This document shows, piece by piece, positions 21,535 to 31,925 of a stretch of DNA of 64,000 bases. The DNA comes from Bactericera cockerelli. Its lineage: Eukaryota; Arthropoda; Insecta; Hemiptera; Triozidae. Every line of letters begins with the position of its first letter. Position 1 is the first letter of the stretch. The position numbers and the translations under genes were made by a program. The stretch is from the NCBI GenBank assembly GCA_024516035.1, contig CM044958.1, positions 2,349,566-2,413,565 of the forward strand. The letters are read 5' to 3'. The notes beneath the pieces are model-generated. The model was not told the DNA's origin, did not search any database, and saw only the letters and a list, made by a program, of their open reading frames with translations.

Positions 21535-21775
21535 GGTCTGTCTCGGTAGGTCAGTGGTAAAGGCGGCACTCTGTGAATCTACAGATTCCAGAGGTCGCGG
21601 GTTCGAAACCCAGCCGGGACATGACAAGTTATGCTCCTATTTGGTATTTTTACCACATAATAATACGTCTTGGGCTTACCGCTGGAATAATGGGACTAAT
21701 CGGGTAGTATTTTTTTTCTTTTTTAAGTGGGGTTTAACGTCGCTTTCAACTGCCAATCGGGTATTATAAATTAGG
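21535..21775 (+). mobile_element. tRNA-derived SINE (CCCGGTAGCTCAG family) with a 5S-SINE tail piece inside
   Basis: GTCTCGGTAGGTCAGTGGTA, GGTCGCGGGTTCGAAACCCA and GCCGGGACATGACAAGTTAT form an intact tRNA-like head. The body continues TTTTTACCACATAATAATAC. At about 21710-21756 a T-rich piece plus AAGTGGGGTTTAACGTCGCT, the - strand tail end of the 5S-derived SINE, interrupts it before AATCGGGTATTATA resumes. Confidence 0.82.
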
Positions 21776-21777
21776 CC

Positions 21778-21990
21778 ATTTATTTATTTTATTTATTTAT
21801 TTATTTACACTTTATTAGATAATAGGACATATACAATACAAATAATTACAAACGAAAATACAAAATACAATATAACAAAACAAAAAAATAATAATAAATA
21901 AAGAAAAAATAAATAAATATATACATAATATATGTCCTAACTAAAGGGCGGGGTTATTGCCTTAGGCAATCTCTTCCACCCAACCCTTAA
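21778..21990 (-). mobile_element. LINE 3' end (GGTTGGGTGGAAGAGATTGCC family)
   Basis: On the + strand: (ATTT)n, then CACTTTATTAGATAATAGGA, ACGAAAATACAAAATACAAT, ATATGTCCTAACTAAAGGGC, GGGGTTATTGCCTTAGGCAA, CCACCCAACCCTT. It is nearly identical to 40914 and 45413. The hairpin ATTGCC-TTA-GGCAAT is conserved. It ends 44 bp before the second KChIP exon. Confidence 0.82.
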
Positions 21991-22033
21991 ACCATATTAT
22001 AATTATATTATTATTTTCCGTTCAATGTTTCAG

Positions 22034-22103
22034 GAATGTCCCTCTGGAATGTTGGATGAGGATTCATTTGTAAAAATTTTTGCACAATTTTTCCCGCAAG
22101 GAG
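22034..22103 (+). CDS. Kv channel-interacting protein (KChIP), internal coding exon, 70 nt
   Basis: Acceptor TTCAATGTTTCAG ends at 22033 and donor GTAAGG starts at 22104. The 70-nt exon reads ECPSGMLDEDSFVKIFAQFF then P-Q-G plus one base of the next codon (phase 1). It continues in frame from the exon ending at 4977, giving the family-typical Y-R-G-F-K-Q-E-C-P-S-G. The C-P-x-G sequence is the degenerate first EF-hand loop of neuronal calcium sensors, which does not bind calcium. From memory, vertebrate KCNIP genes also have a 70-nt exon at this place followed by a 71-nt exon; I did not find the expected next exon in 22104-64000. EF-hands 2-4 would be encoded downstream. Confidence 0.93.
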
Positions 22104-22399
22104 GTAAGGAAATTTCGATTTTTATCTTGATAAGTAGAGTCAAACCTAAATAGTGTGGAATCGCAGAGGAAAGACTCGTATATACCAAAAAACCAGGTAT
22201 TCCACATATCAATATATTCCATTTTGTCCTTTCAAGAGTTGGGACCGGCACTTTTGTGCCACTTATGGTATGGAGGTATTCCACTTAGACAGGTCCGACT
22301 GTAGCAACTTTTCTTTTTCTTATTTTCGTACGAAATATTTCAGATAATTTTTTTTTTTATATAAACTGCGAGAGAAGATTTTATGACTGGAAGTAAAGA

Positions 22400-23990
22400 G
22401 AGAGAGAGAGAGAGTAATCTAACTATCTCTCACTCATGTAGATGAACTTTGCAACACAATTTAGAACAACAATAAGTGGCGTGGAAATCTGACAGCGAAG
22501 TACATGTCGGTTTGGAAAAGCAAATATCGTGTTGAATAAGTTCACGGAATAGAGATAAGTTGAGGGAACGAAAATACATACTCGTACCCATGTTCAGGGA
22601 ATAGAGCAATGTTCAGGAATTTCAGAGGAAATGAAAAGAAAAAATAGGTAAGGTTATATTTGAATCACGTAAAAAAGGTAAGTTTTGCTTGGAAAAACAG
22701 AAAAAATATTGAGACTAAACTAAAATATAAGAACACTTAATCCTTTATAGTTGGACAAGCCCTATACCCTCCTAACTAAAATAATAAAAAAAGTCATTAA
22801 AAACAGTTTAACAAAACGAATGTTCACTGGCCAGTTGAAATACAAAGCAAAATATCTAATACTGAATATATTTTAGTGTTTTTTAGTTGCGTGTTTTTTT
22901 AATTGCATTCTACAGTTAATTACCATTACAACAAATTGAAATTCTTAGTTAGCAAAATTAAAAATAAAGTCGAATCGGAAATCATTGCTGCAGACGAGCA
23001 CATAAGACGAGACAGGACAGATCTCAAAGTGTTCGAAGGCTGGGGGACCATCAAACATTGAACATTATTTGGTCACTAATTCAAATAATTCATGCTTTGG
23101 TTGGGACTCAAACCAACGGATATCTACGCTACCTGGAGTACCAGATATAGTTTAGTGACAAAGATAAAAAAAGAGGAATAAAAGTTAACAGGAAGAAATA
23201 GTTATTAAGATTCAATCTTAAAAGAAGAAGTCAGGCTAGATTATAATATTATAGTAATTATCCCATGTGCATCTTAAAAGATTCACATGCACAATTGCAC
23301 ATATGTGGTTGGGTAAAATAATAAAACGACGAAAGGATAAACATGAGTAAATAGTAAAACTTCAAACCAAAAAACACACTTCTGGTGTACCTGTCATGAA
23401 CGAGCATGTAAAAGGGAATTAAAAGACAAAAGTTTGCATAGGATCAAATGGTGCAGTCAGACAAAATAAAGGGGAAACACGAGAAGGGAAGAAGAAAACC
23501 TTAAGACAAGATAGCAAACTCTCATATGTACATGCCATAAAGAGCATGTATTAGTGAAATTAAAGAGTCAACAGAACAAATAGTAAAGAGAGAGTAGAGA
23601 AAAAAAGAGGAAAGAAGAAGAAAAAAGATAGAACTAACATTACAGCTAGGAGTAGTAGACAATACAAAGACAACGGGACAAATAGTAAAGAGATGAGTAG
23701 AGAAAAAAAAAGAGAAAAGGAACAAAAGATAGAAGTACAATAAAGAGTCAAGAAAAAAAAAGAGGAAGAAAAAAAAGTAAAGGAAATAATCAAAGATAGA
23801 GAACAGAAAAGTCAAAAAATAAGAAAGAATGAAGGAAGGAACATCAGACTAAACAACAAGCATGTACCTGTCATAAGGGAGTGTGTAAAAGGGAAATGAA
23901 AGGAGTCAACAGCAACACAAAGAAAGAAGGGATGTGGGAATAAGGCAATAAGGTAACAAATGGTAAAGTATTATGAAAAGATATAATACT
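22400..23990. other. A/G-rich low-complexity intronic DNA
   Basis: No gene or intact element is seen. 23460-23850 is strongly A/G-rich with a locally duplicated block: ACAAATAGTAAAGAGAG recurs near 23576 and 23678, with GAACATGTA-like pieces around it. Frames on the - strand are low-complexity Phe/Leu/Ser. Confidence 0.5.
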
Positions 23991-23994
23991 CTTT

Positions 23995-24165
23995 AGGCAT
24001 CCATCAGGCGAGGTTAATGCTCAAAGGTGCCACCTAACCCTCAGAGTCTTATTATTATGTGGTCACAAAATTCAAATTAATGAGGAAAAATCCATGGTGG
24101 GACTCGATTCCTACGTTACCTGGATTACCAGACTAGCGCGTTAACCACTTGACTACCAGTGCATG
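23995..24165 (-). mobile_element. tRNA-derived SINE (GTGGTTAACGCGC family)
   Basis: On the - strand: ACTGGTAGTCAAGTGGTTAA, CGCGCTAGTCTGGTAATCCA, then GACCACATAATAATAAGACT and CGAGGTTAATGC in the + strand complement. It matches 51080-51290. Confidence 0.82.
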
Positions 24166-24248
24166 GTATAGGAAAGCAGGAACAAAGAAACATCAGACTA
24201 GACAGAAAGCCTAAACGTGTCAAAATAAAAATAGGACCTGTGACTCCA

Positions 24249-24460
24249 ACAACACTTTCTACTCTCCAAATTTCCGAATTTCTGTTTCAAACGTCACACG
24301 ATGCATTCTGATTGGTTATATATCTCCCTTGCCTTTTCCCTTATAAATCTAGTGACTTGTGGGTCGGCTCTTCTGCATTCTGATTGGTTATTGCATTCAA
24401 ATTTACCAATCAGAGTGCGTTGTGTGACAGTTGAAAGTGAGATTTGGAGAGAAGAAAGGG
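24249..24460. mobile_element. Fold-back MITE-like element
   Basis: GTCACACGATGCATTCTGAT at 24293 is inverted as ATCAGAGTGCGTTGTGTGAC at 24410-24429. An inner second copy GCATTCTGATTGGTTATTGC (24375) pairs with ACCAATCAGAGTGC. The segment can fold over most of its length. No coding. Target-site duplication not resolved. Confidence 0.6.
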
Positions 24461-24924
24461 TTCAGAACGGGCCCCAGGTACCCACAAACTGTGACTATAA
24501 AACTACCCTACACTCTGCCGCGTCTCTTTCTTTGTATAGAGAATTCTTCACTAATTCAGGTTCTGTTTAAACTTGGGTACTGGACGATTTGGTTTTCGTT
24601 TTTCTGTCTTGAGTGTTCGATAGTAGAGCTTTTAAATTATCAATTTATAAGCACTTTCTAACAGCTCTTACACAGATGAAGTACCTATCAAAAAGGAAGT
24701 ACCTTTAACATAGATGAAGTACGTATCAAAAGTAGAAGACAAACATTTTATTGCACAATGGAGAGATGGCGTTGCCTTTGTCTTCTAAGGTAATCAACTC
24801 TTGCAAACCCATTTATCACCAACCCAAGTACCGGAACAACAGGAAGACAGCTGGGAATTGAAAAGAAAAGAGTAGTCAAAAGTAACTCCAAAGCCCTTTG
24901 GAGCACTAAAACAAGTGAACTGTA

Positions 24925-24957
24925 CGTGAGTGTGAGTGTGTGTGTGTGTGAGTGAGT

Positions 24958-25013
<56 letters not shown>

Positions 25014-25140
25014 GAGATAGAAAGGAAGCTAGAGAGAGAAAGATAAAGGCGGTGTAATAGTGAGAGAAAGATAGAATGCGGGAATAGGTGGAGAAAGTAA
25101 AGGAGATAGAGAATATGAGAGAGATGATAAAATTTGAAAA
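24925..25140. repeat. (GT)n then (AG)n microsatellite
   Basis: GTGAGTGTGTGTGTGTGTGA is followed by about 45 bases of (AG)n at 24962-25008, then AG-rich sequence. Confidence 0.93.
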
Positions 25141-25159
25141 CACCTTGGAAGCAATTTTC

Positions 25160-25930
25160 ATGGTAAACTCATGAAACTTTTCAGGAGTTTACCTGTACCC
25201 ATATGGTAAATGTTTTAATGGAAAAGAGATAAAGTGAGAAAATAGATAAAATAGTACTTACCACGTACATACCTATTTGTTTTTAACTGCCAGATACTCT
25301 CACACACCTCTCAATATAGGAGGCGAATCATAGAATTAGTACATGAATCGTGTGTGTTTGTGTGTGTGACAATTTTTTTCAAAAATAATTGAAGAGATAA
25401 TAATGTTGAAAGCTTTGTTTACCTACATAACTAGAACCTCACATTAAAAATGAAGAAGTGGTTATTTCTCAATAATCATTTCTCTCAATAATCATTCCTT
25501 TCAATAAATTGACAGACTAATGGGTCAGTTTGGTCACTATGTACTGTGAGTGTAGAGGTCGGTGTGATAATTGGTGCTTCTCTTGTGGAACTCCTACCAG
25601 TCTTTAATATTAATGAGCCAGTTCTATTTTCCTTAAATGAACCGTCAATGAAAAAAGACTTCTCAATGAATCACATTCATAAAGTCAGCAATATTATCCG
25701 TCACATTTCATCAATGCCATAATAATAGAAATCAGTCAGAAATTTCGATGTGCTGCATGAACGCTTCACTTGAGGTATAACTTTCGAATCATTATTGAGT
25801 TGCTGAATACAGTGTGCGTCACTTTGAGTCAGCAGTGGTCTTATCTTGTAAAAAGATGAGTCAGCATTGGTCTTAACACCTTTTATTTTTTTATTCTAAG
25901 AAAATTTCGTTCACTAACTTTTTTGTACCC
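25160..25930. other. No recognised feature
   Basis: AT-rich unique-looking sequence with a short TG run near 25352-25369. Nothing coding or structured is recognised. Confidence 0.5.
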
Positions 25931-25939
25931 TTAATCAAA

Positions 25940-26240
25940 AGGAGCGGCCCTTGTGGTCGCTTTTTGCGGTCGTGCGGCTGATTTGAACCAAAAATTTGTG
26001 GCATATAAAATTAACTTTTATACTGAATTTCAAGTTATAGCTTTTACCGTTCTCGAGATATCGTATTCACCGACGCCGACGGACACACGGACCCAGGTCG
26101 AAAACAACTTTTTTGATATTCTGAGACCATAATATATGTATATGTGAAAGATTTGGTAGGTCAAATCGACAATTAGGTACAAAATAGGTACAATACTTTC
26201 TTTTTTGTAGTCCTAGGGAAAGTATAAAATCACAGAAAAA
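25940..26240 (+). repeat. Dispersed repeat with ACCGTTCTCGAGATAT core
   Basis: Contains TTATAGCTTTTACCGTTCTC, GAGATATCG and the GACGCCGACGGACACACGG string typical of insect dispersed repeats. A similar core appears in the outer element at 44255-44270 (ATCTCGGGAACGGTAAGG, reversed). Class unknown. Confidence 0.4.
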
Positions 26241-26801
26241 AGTCACGTCCACAAAAAAAAAAATCTCACCAGAAAAACTTTTTATTTTGAAGTAAAAAAA
26301 TTTCAGAAACACCCAGTAACCAATTTTCACTTGATTACATATTTATCACATTTCTATTTGCAAATGAAAAGCATCTATCAGTGGAGGAGGGTAAGAAGAA
26401 AAGTTGGGGGTTTTAAAGCGGAGGGGTGCTGTCAGACAAGGAGGGTAAGACGTTGGGTGGGGTTTCGAAACACCCCTCTTTCTCTATTTCTAGCGAAAGC
26501 ATGGCTCATGGATTTGCCATTTAATTTATTTCAACGTCTCATTAAATTATTCATTTTCATAATTTACATTTTCAATTTATGATTTCCCGTTCCTTTTGCT
26601 CTCATTTTTTCTCTGTTCAAACATCCATGATTCAGTTGAGGTACTTGTAGATGTTTTATCGCTAACTTGTGTACTTTTTATCACAATAACTTTTGCAAAA
26701 AAAAAATTGGCCAGATCCTAGAATATGGTGGCTTTGTTATTTTTCAATCACATTATTTTTTAAAAAAACTTAAGACTTAAGATGAGGAATTACCTAATTA
26801 A

Positions 26802-27020
26802 CACGTATGAGACGGGTCCTATTTTCTATAGTTTGTACGCTGGGACTCCTTCAAATTAGGGTATGTGTTCCAAATATGAAAAAAAAAAAAAAAAAAAAAT
26901 TGGGACGGGCGAGTACAAAATATATTAATAATAGCATTATCTGTGCCCATCGGTGGGTCACGTTACAAGGGAAATTGAAAAAAAACGTGACCCACCGGTG
27001 GGCACGCCGTCTCATACGTG
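26802..27020. mobile_element. piggyBac-type MITE with TTAA target site and inner hairpin
   Basis: The 219-bp element has terminal inverted repeats CACGTATGAGACGG and CCGTCTCATACGTG, flanked by TTAA at 26798-26801 and 27021-27024. An inner inverted repeat (GTGCCCATCGGTGGGTCACG near 26942 and CGTGACCCACCGGTGGGCAC near 26985) has one mismatch. Non-coding. Confidence 0.9.
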
Positions 27021-27039
27021 TTAATATTACAAATGTGTT

Positions 27040-27190
27040 TTTATATCCTACATAAGTAGATAGTCTTATGTAGATAGTTTTATATTTTGTTTTTTATTAC
27101 GATTAGTTAGGGAAAATAATTGTAAAATTAATTAGTACAGGGTAAGTATGCCCGTATAAATTTCAAATAAATAAATAAAGAAACAAAACA
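27040..27190 (+). mobile_element. Possible LINE 3' end, second family
   Basis: ACAGGGTAAGTATGCCCGTA, then TAAATTTCAAATAAATAAAT. The reverse of a similar end (ACGGGCGTACCCAGTACTAA) is at about 32593 after (ATTT)n. Confidence 0.45.
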
Positions 27191-27731
27191 AAACTCCGTG
27201 GCCAATCCTGCATTGTTGCAGTTTTCAAAAAAAGTTTTGATTTACTGATATTACTGTTTTAGCAATTAGCGGAAATGCGAAACAGAGCGTTGCCAAATCT
27301 TTGCTAGTGCCAAAAAACAAAGACTTAATAGACTGTTTAACACGTTATGGTCTAAAGCTGTGGAGGTTTGCAAAGGAACTTATTTCATTGCAACTTTCAA
27401 TAACTTTTTTTTATGAACATGAGTTATGCAATATGCAATCTATATAATTATTATGTTTATCATTTTGTGCTATTTTTAATGTCTTTTGTATTTTAAACTA
27501 TTTTTTTTTCACAACTTTTTCTATCATTGCTCTTGTAAGTAGAGCTAACAAAATTGTTTCGTTAGAACAATACAATAAAAAAAACAACAAACTGAAAATA
27601 CTATAGCGGGTAGGAAACTCTGTTGGGAGAAGAATATTTAAGAAGAGAGGAAAAGACTAAGTACAAATAGAGCACAAATTTTGTGAAAAAGCTAGTTTGA
27701 AAACAAGGAGAAAGAAAAAGTACAGTAGAGG

Positions 27732-28969
27732 CAGTGCCGGATTAAGGCTGCGCGGGGCCCTTGGCAATTTCAAGGCGCGGGGCCCCAAAATTGTACTGAG
27801 TTTATTCTAAAATACTATTTTTAGAACCTTGAAATCAAAGCAAAGTGTCCTGAGCACCAATCCATAATAGTATCCAAAACGACGTTTATAACACCAAAGG
27901 CAACATTTTTTCCGAATAATAGTAGAAATATCTAAATATGTATTATGAAAAGAATATGTGTAGAAAGATGTCATTAGGTAAGATGTGTAGAAAGTAGATC
28001 ATCGATTACTATGAAGATTTTAACGCTAGTATTGAATGCTAATTTTTTTAAAGGTAACTTTCCAAATTAATTCCAAACAATCAAAAGGCACTTATGTACC
28101 CAAAGATTTTTTTTTTCTTCTTTTAATGGTACTAGAATTGTCTTGTAAAACAATTCAAACCATCAAGATAAGTAAATTTGACGGTGCCGCAGGCGAAATT
28201 TTGCAAAGTTATGGGGTAAAGTACTCGGAAATAGATAGAAAAAGATATCTTGAAAAAATCATTAAAAGCGCCGCAGGCGGCTATAATGAAGATCATTGGT
28301 TAAGATGTCGATAAAGCCGATCAAAAGTTTGATGGCAGAGATTACCTAAGGCGATAATCACGTCCTTTGTCAATATTATTCTTTTCAAATACGAGTAATA
28401 TTTTATATTATATTATATAAAGAGCCGCAGGTAATAGGTATCTAAAGATCTACCTATTTTCATATCTGTGGTCCATTTTAAGGGGGTCCCGTGGTTTTTC
28501 TTTTTACAGTTTGCTCAACTGGCTGTGATTTTATTTAATATTAAAATCCAGAAAAACCGAGTTAAAGGTCATTCAAACACTTATAATTTATGTAAGCTGC
28601 CCGAAAGGCGGGGCCCCCAAAATCGCGGGGAACTTGGCATCTAACAAATCTGACATATTGGTAGGTAATCCGCTAATATCTATGTGGTTGATCATTGTTT
28701 ATTCAAGGAATAGATAATAATAGGGAGCCCCGCGCTTTTCTTTCAATTTATGTACTTTGTTGTCAGTGTGTTTTTTTCACTTTTATTTCTTCTTCTTCTT
28801 ACGCATTATTCAAAAGTACCTAGTGTAAGCTTTTAAAAAATCCATAATACCTAGTGTAAGCTTTTAAAACAACTCATAATATCTAGTGTAAGCTGCTCAA
28901 GCGCGGGGCCCCCTAAAGCGCGGGGCCCTTGGCATCTGCCAAATCCGCCATATGGGTAATCCGGCACTG
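27732..28969. mobile_element. Non-autonomous hAT-type element with 8-bp target duplication
   Basis: The terminal inverted repeats CAGTGCCGGATTA (27732) and TAATCCGGCACTG (ending 28969) are flanked by identical 8-bp repeats AGTAGAGG at 27724-27731 and 28970-28977, the hAT signature. Subterminal CGCGGGGCCC motifs lie near both ends, and internal GCCGCAGGC motifs recur at 28177, 28271 and 28423. The 92-residue frame at 28036 has no recognisable hAT domain. At 1,238 bp with no transposase it is a deletion derivative or MITE. Confidence 0.88.
28814..28895. repeat. Short tandem repeat inside the hAT element
   Basis: TACCTAGTGTAAGCTTTTAA and variants (ATCTAGTGTAAGCTG) occur three times at about 36-38 bp. 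Confidence 0.75.
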
Positions 28970-29184
28970 AGTAGAGGAGAAGTACAGGAGCGATCATATA
29001 TTTATGACTAAAAAAAGTGATGACACAATTAGGGAAACTCGTCTCACTAAAAATTGAACCTCCTCACTTAGAGCTTTAACCACTGACCTCCTGACCTCCA
29101 TGTTATGATTTCACCACCACCACCCTCGAATATCAATTTACTGATGTCAGTTATAAAAAACAGAGAAGAGACAGAAACCAAAGC

Positions 29185-29262
29185 TAAAATAAGTGATAAA
29201 GAGTCCACTTAGATTAAAAGTGGACTTTATCACTTATTCTCAGACTATAGTGCACTGTGATT
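29185..29262. repeat. Inverted repeat (GATAAAGAGTCCACTT)
   Basis: AAGTGATAAAGAGTCCACTT pairs with AGTGGACTTTATCACTT across a short loop, one base bulged. It may be one end of a MITE, since CCAAT-containing sequence follows as in the 37330 and 40440 segments. Confidence 0.65.
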
Positions 29263-29784
29263 GGTTGAAATTCTCAACAGGGGGCGTGCTAAGGGATAGT
29301 GTCACTTATATTAATCTTATCCTATTTCATATTTCCGCCCTTAAGTTCTAATTATTACATAGGATTACAACAATGATAATTCCGAAACTGTTTTTTGTCT
29401 CTCTAGGAGTTTCTGTCCCTCTGTTGGTTGAAACTCCTACTTGAGGGACAATTTTAACTTTGTATAACCCCATTTTGTAATTCGGGCCTAGCTTAAGACG
29501 TAGTAAAAGTAAGTAAAATCATTTTTGTGTTAACCCGCAACAGTACGGTTGTGAGAGAAATCTATCACATTTTCATTTTTTGCACTCTGTATGTTTAAAA
29601 ACTATGTTATCGGATTCATGCTACTTCATTGCTTCTATGAAGAGATAAGAAATGTTGTGCTTTTTGTTTTGATTTTTTATCTCTAGTACCGATCAAGCAA
29701 TTGACAGTAGAAGTCCCATACCTCGCGAAGAAAATCTCACACCGTACTGGATACGTTACAAAACCGAACTGTACTGATCCCAGG

Positions 29785-29910
29785 TTAATCACGTTCGTGA
29801 TATCACAACTACTCACACTTGCTTTACTAAATCTACGCTGAAACCGAGACTTGAACCACGGACCTCCAGGTTACAAGTCCGCCACCTTATCGATCAAGCT
29901 TGGCCTAGGT
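29785..29910 (-). mobile_element. tRNA-derived SINE (GATCGATAAGGCGGCGGAC family)
   Basis: On the - strand: GCTTGATCGATAAGGTGGCG, GACTTGTAACCTGGAGGTCC and a box B-like GGTTCAAGTC. The end near 29788 reads GTGATTAACC. Confidence 0.8.
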
Positions 29911-29982
29911 TAAGTCGGTTGGCCTAGGTTAAGTACCTACTTTTCCTGGCTACGCATGTGTATAGCCAACATTCATCATGTA

Positions 29983-30090
29983 AACGGTTGTGACCACGGC
30001 TCGTAGTTTAGAGTTCCTGATATTATAAATCCCCCAGGTTGGGCGGAATTTTTAAACGAAAAATTCCAACGTCATAATGAGCTAACCTTT
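29983..30090 (+). mobile_element. Degraded tRNA-headed SINE (4158 family)
   Basis: GGTTGTGACCACGGCTCGTA, GTTTAGAGTTCCTGAT and CCCAGGTTGGGCGG resemble the head of the 4158-4400 copy. The body is lost after about 30075. Confidence 0.5.
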
Positions 30091-30639
30091 TATTTCGTAT
30101 AATTTTCTCGTTAGTCAAACACTTTTAATAAAGTTTGACTACTTGTCACATTCCTGAAATTATGTTTTTCCCTTTTTTTCTGCCAAAAAAAAAAATACGA
30201 TTTCTCTTTTAAAGCTGGATAAAAAATATGTTCATTATATTTTGTCTCTTGGCGCCTGTTATAGACAGGATAGTAATATTGAGGTGCGAGGATATGAGAA
30301 ATAAAGGCCATCAGGGTGAAATATGGACCCTTGATGTCATAAGCAACAAATTGTCCCTTTCTTTGGTGTTATAGCACGAAAAAACCTTTCTCTTGATATA
30401 TATATTGAAGAAGAAAAAAAAAAAAAATGGTTAAAATGAGGAGTATGACAAATCTCAAAGCCCCAGGGACAAAATGATAACCAGACGAGCATTTTTCAAG
30501 TCGTCTTTGACATTTTTCAAGCGTTGCTTTCCACAAAAGCAGCTATCTATATCTAATTTTCTCGGAACTTTGGTAACTTGAGTGACGAGACGCTCATACA
30601 AATGGGACTTTCTGTGATGGGTTTCTCACCAGTAGTACA

Positions 30640-30825
30640 TTATTATTATTATGGAACTCTGTATTAGAAGAACATTATGTACAAACAAAAAACGGTAAAA
30701 ATTAAAATACGAAATTGACAATAATAATAGAAACAGGAAAAAAATAAACGAAATATTTACATGTGTCCCAACTAAAGGGCGGGGTTATTGCCTTTGGCAA
30801 TCTCTTCCACCAAACTCTATATAGT
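30640..30825 (-). mobile_element. LINE 3' end (GGTTGGGTGGAAGAGATTGCC family)
   Basis: GTCCCAACTAAAGGGCGGGG and TTATTGCCTTTGGCAATCTC on the + strand mark the conserved end. The tail side holds TTATTATTATTATGGAACTC. The hairpin is kept with a TTT loop. Confidence 0.75.
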
Positions 30826-31009
30826 AAATTTAAAAGATATCAGAAATTGGTAGGTTTTAGAATATAAAAAAAATGTGGTTTACTGCTAACTATGTGGGGT
30901 TCACAGTGAAGTTCGTCCCACACAGAGAGCTAGAGGTTTCGACACAGAAGTGACAAATATAGAAACGAGATTAAAGAACATTCTTACGAAATAGACTTAT
31001 ACTCAAATA

Positions 31010-31265
31010 GTCACCGTGGCAGAGTTAGCACGGTGACCTGGGTTCGATCCCCAGCGGAGCAGGAATTTTTCAGCTCTGTACTAGGATGTTCGGGGTCCAC
31101 TCATACCTCGTGAGGAAAAATGAATAGTTACTTGTATGAGTAACGACCAGTGGCGGCATTACCAGAGTAGAAAGATATGAATGTAATAGAATAATTCGAA
31201 AAAGTAAAGGAGGCTCTTAGTAATGTTGCGCTACCCACAATAATTGTGAAGAGGCCTTGTGCTTC
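31010..31265 (+). mobile_element. tRNA-derived SINE, CCTGGGTTCGATCCCCAGC family
   Basis: GTCACCGTGGCAGAGTTAGC and GACCTGGGTTCGATCCCCAG form the head. TACTAGGATGTTCGGGGTCC, ACTCATACCTCGTGAGGAAA and GCGCTACCCACA follow. The same order occurs at 33055-33305. Confidence 0.85.
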
Positions 31266-31384
31266 ACTACAAAAAAACCATAGAATACTTATAAAAAAAT
31301 GTGTGTAATTGATTCCTTTACCATAGAAGACAAATTAATTCTCAAAGAAAACAGTTTGAACCAATTACAGCGCACAGTAGACCA

Positions 31385-31488
31385 AATTCATCCGTTGCGT
31401 TGGTTGGAATTCGACCCAGTACATAAATTTTTCCTCATTAATTACTTCCGAGAAATTTCTAATATTAGAAATCGGAAGTATTGCGTTC

Positions 31489-31525
<37 letters not shown>

Positions 31526-31630
31526 TTTGTGAAGCACATAATAATAAGATTCTGAGGGTTAGGTGGTAGGAAATGCGTTGAGCTTAACCTCGCCTGGTGG
31601 TTGCTTCCACTAAAAAGTGTTATTATTAAT
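31385..31630 (+). mobile_element. SINE (GTGGTTAACGCGC family) interrupted by a hairpin element
   Basis: GGTTGGAATTCGACCCAGTA and TTTTTCCTCATTAATTA are the left part. CACATAATAATAAGATTCTG and CTTAACCTCGCCTGGTGGTT are the right part. About 85 bp at 31441-31525 separate them: the ACTTCCGA...AATATT...TCGGAAGT hairpin, GTATTGCGTTCG and about 32 T. Confidence 0.78.
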
Positions 31631-31739
31631 TCAGAGACATTCTGGTTTATCTTAAAGTAAATCCGGTTGTATGATTTGGCTTTGTAATTCGTCCAGAAAT
31701 GTTATGTGTAACCGTTTACAGTGCTTTCTAGGTATAACT

Positions 31740-31925
31740 TAAGGGTTGGGTGGAAGAGATTGTCACAGGCAATAACCTTGCTCTTTAGGACATTTATTCT
31801 CTTTTGTGTTCTTGTTTCATTGTTCAATTTATTGATTTTTTCTTTATAATTTCATTGTATTGTACTTTATATGTATACTTTACTTTGTCTTGCCTTATAA
31901 ACCATAATATAATAATAATAATAAC
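31740..31925 (+). mobile_element. LINE 3' end (GGTTGGGTGGAAGAGATTGCC family)
   Basis: AAGGGTTGGGTGGAAGAGAT, AATAACCTTGCTCTTTAGGA, then AT-rich sequence to a (AAT)n tail. Confidence 0.72.

Larger units (their letters stand above)
4978..22033 (+). other. KChIP intron, 17 kb, repeat-filled
   Basis: The donor GTGAGA at 4978 and the acceptor TTCAATGTTTCAG ending at 22033 define a phase-0 intron of 17,056 bp. It holds SINEs, LINE fragments, a piggyBac MITE, a mariner and several minisatellites, listed separately. No nested host gene was recognised inside it. Confidence 0.88.
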
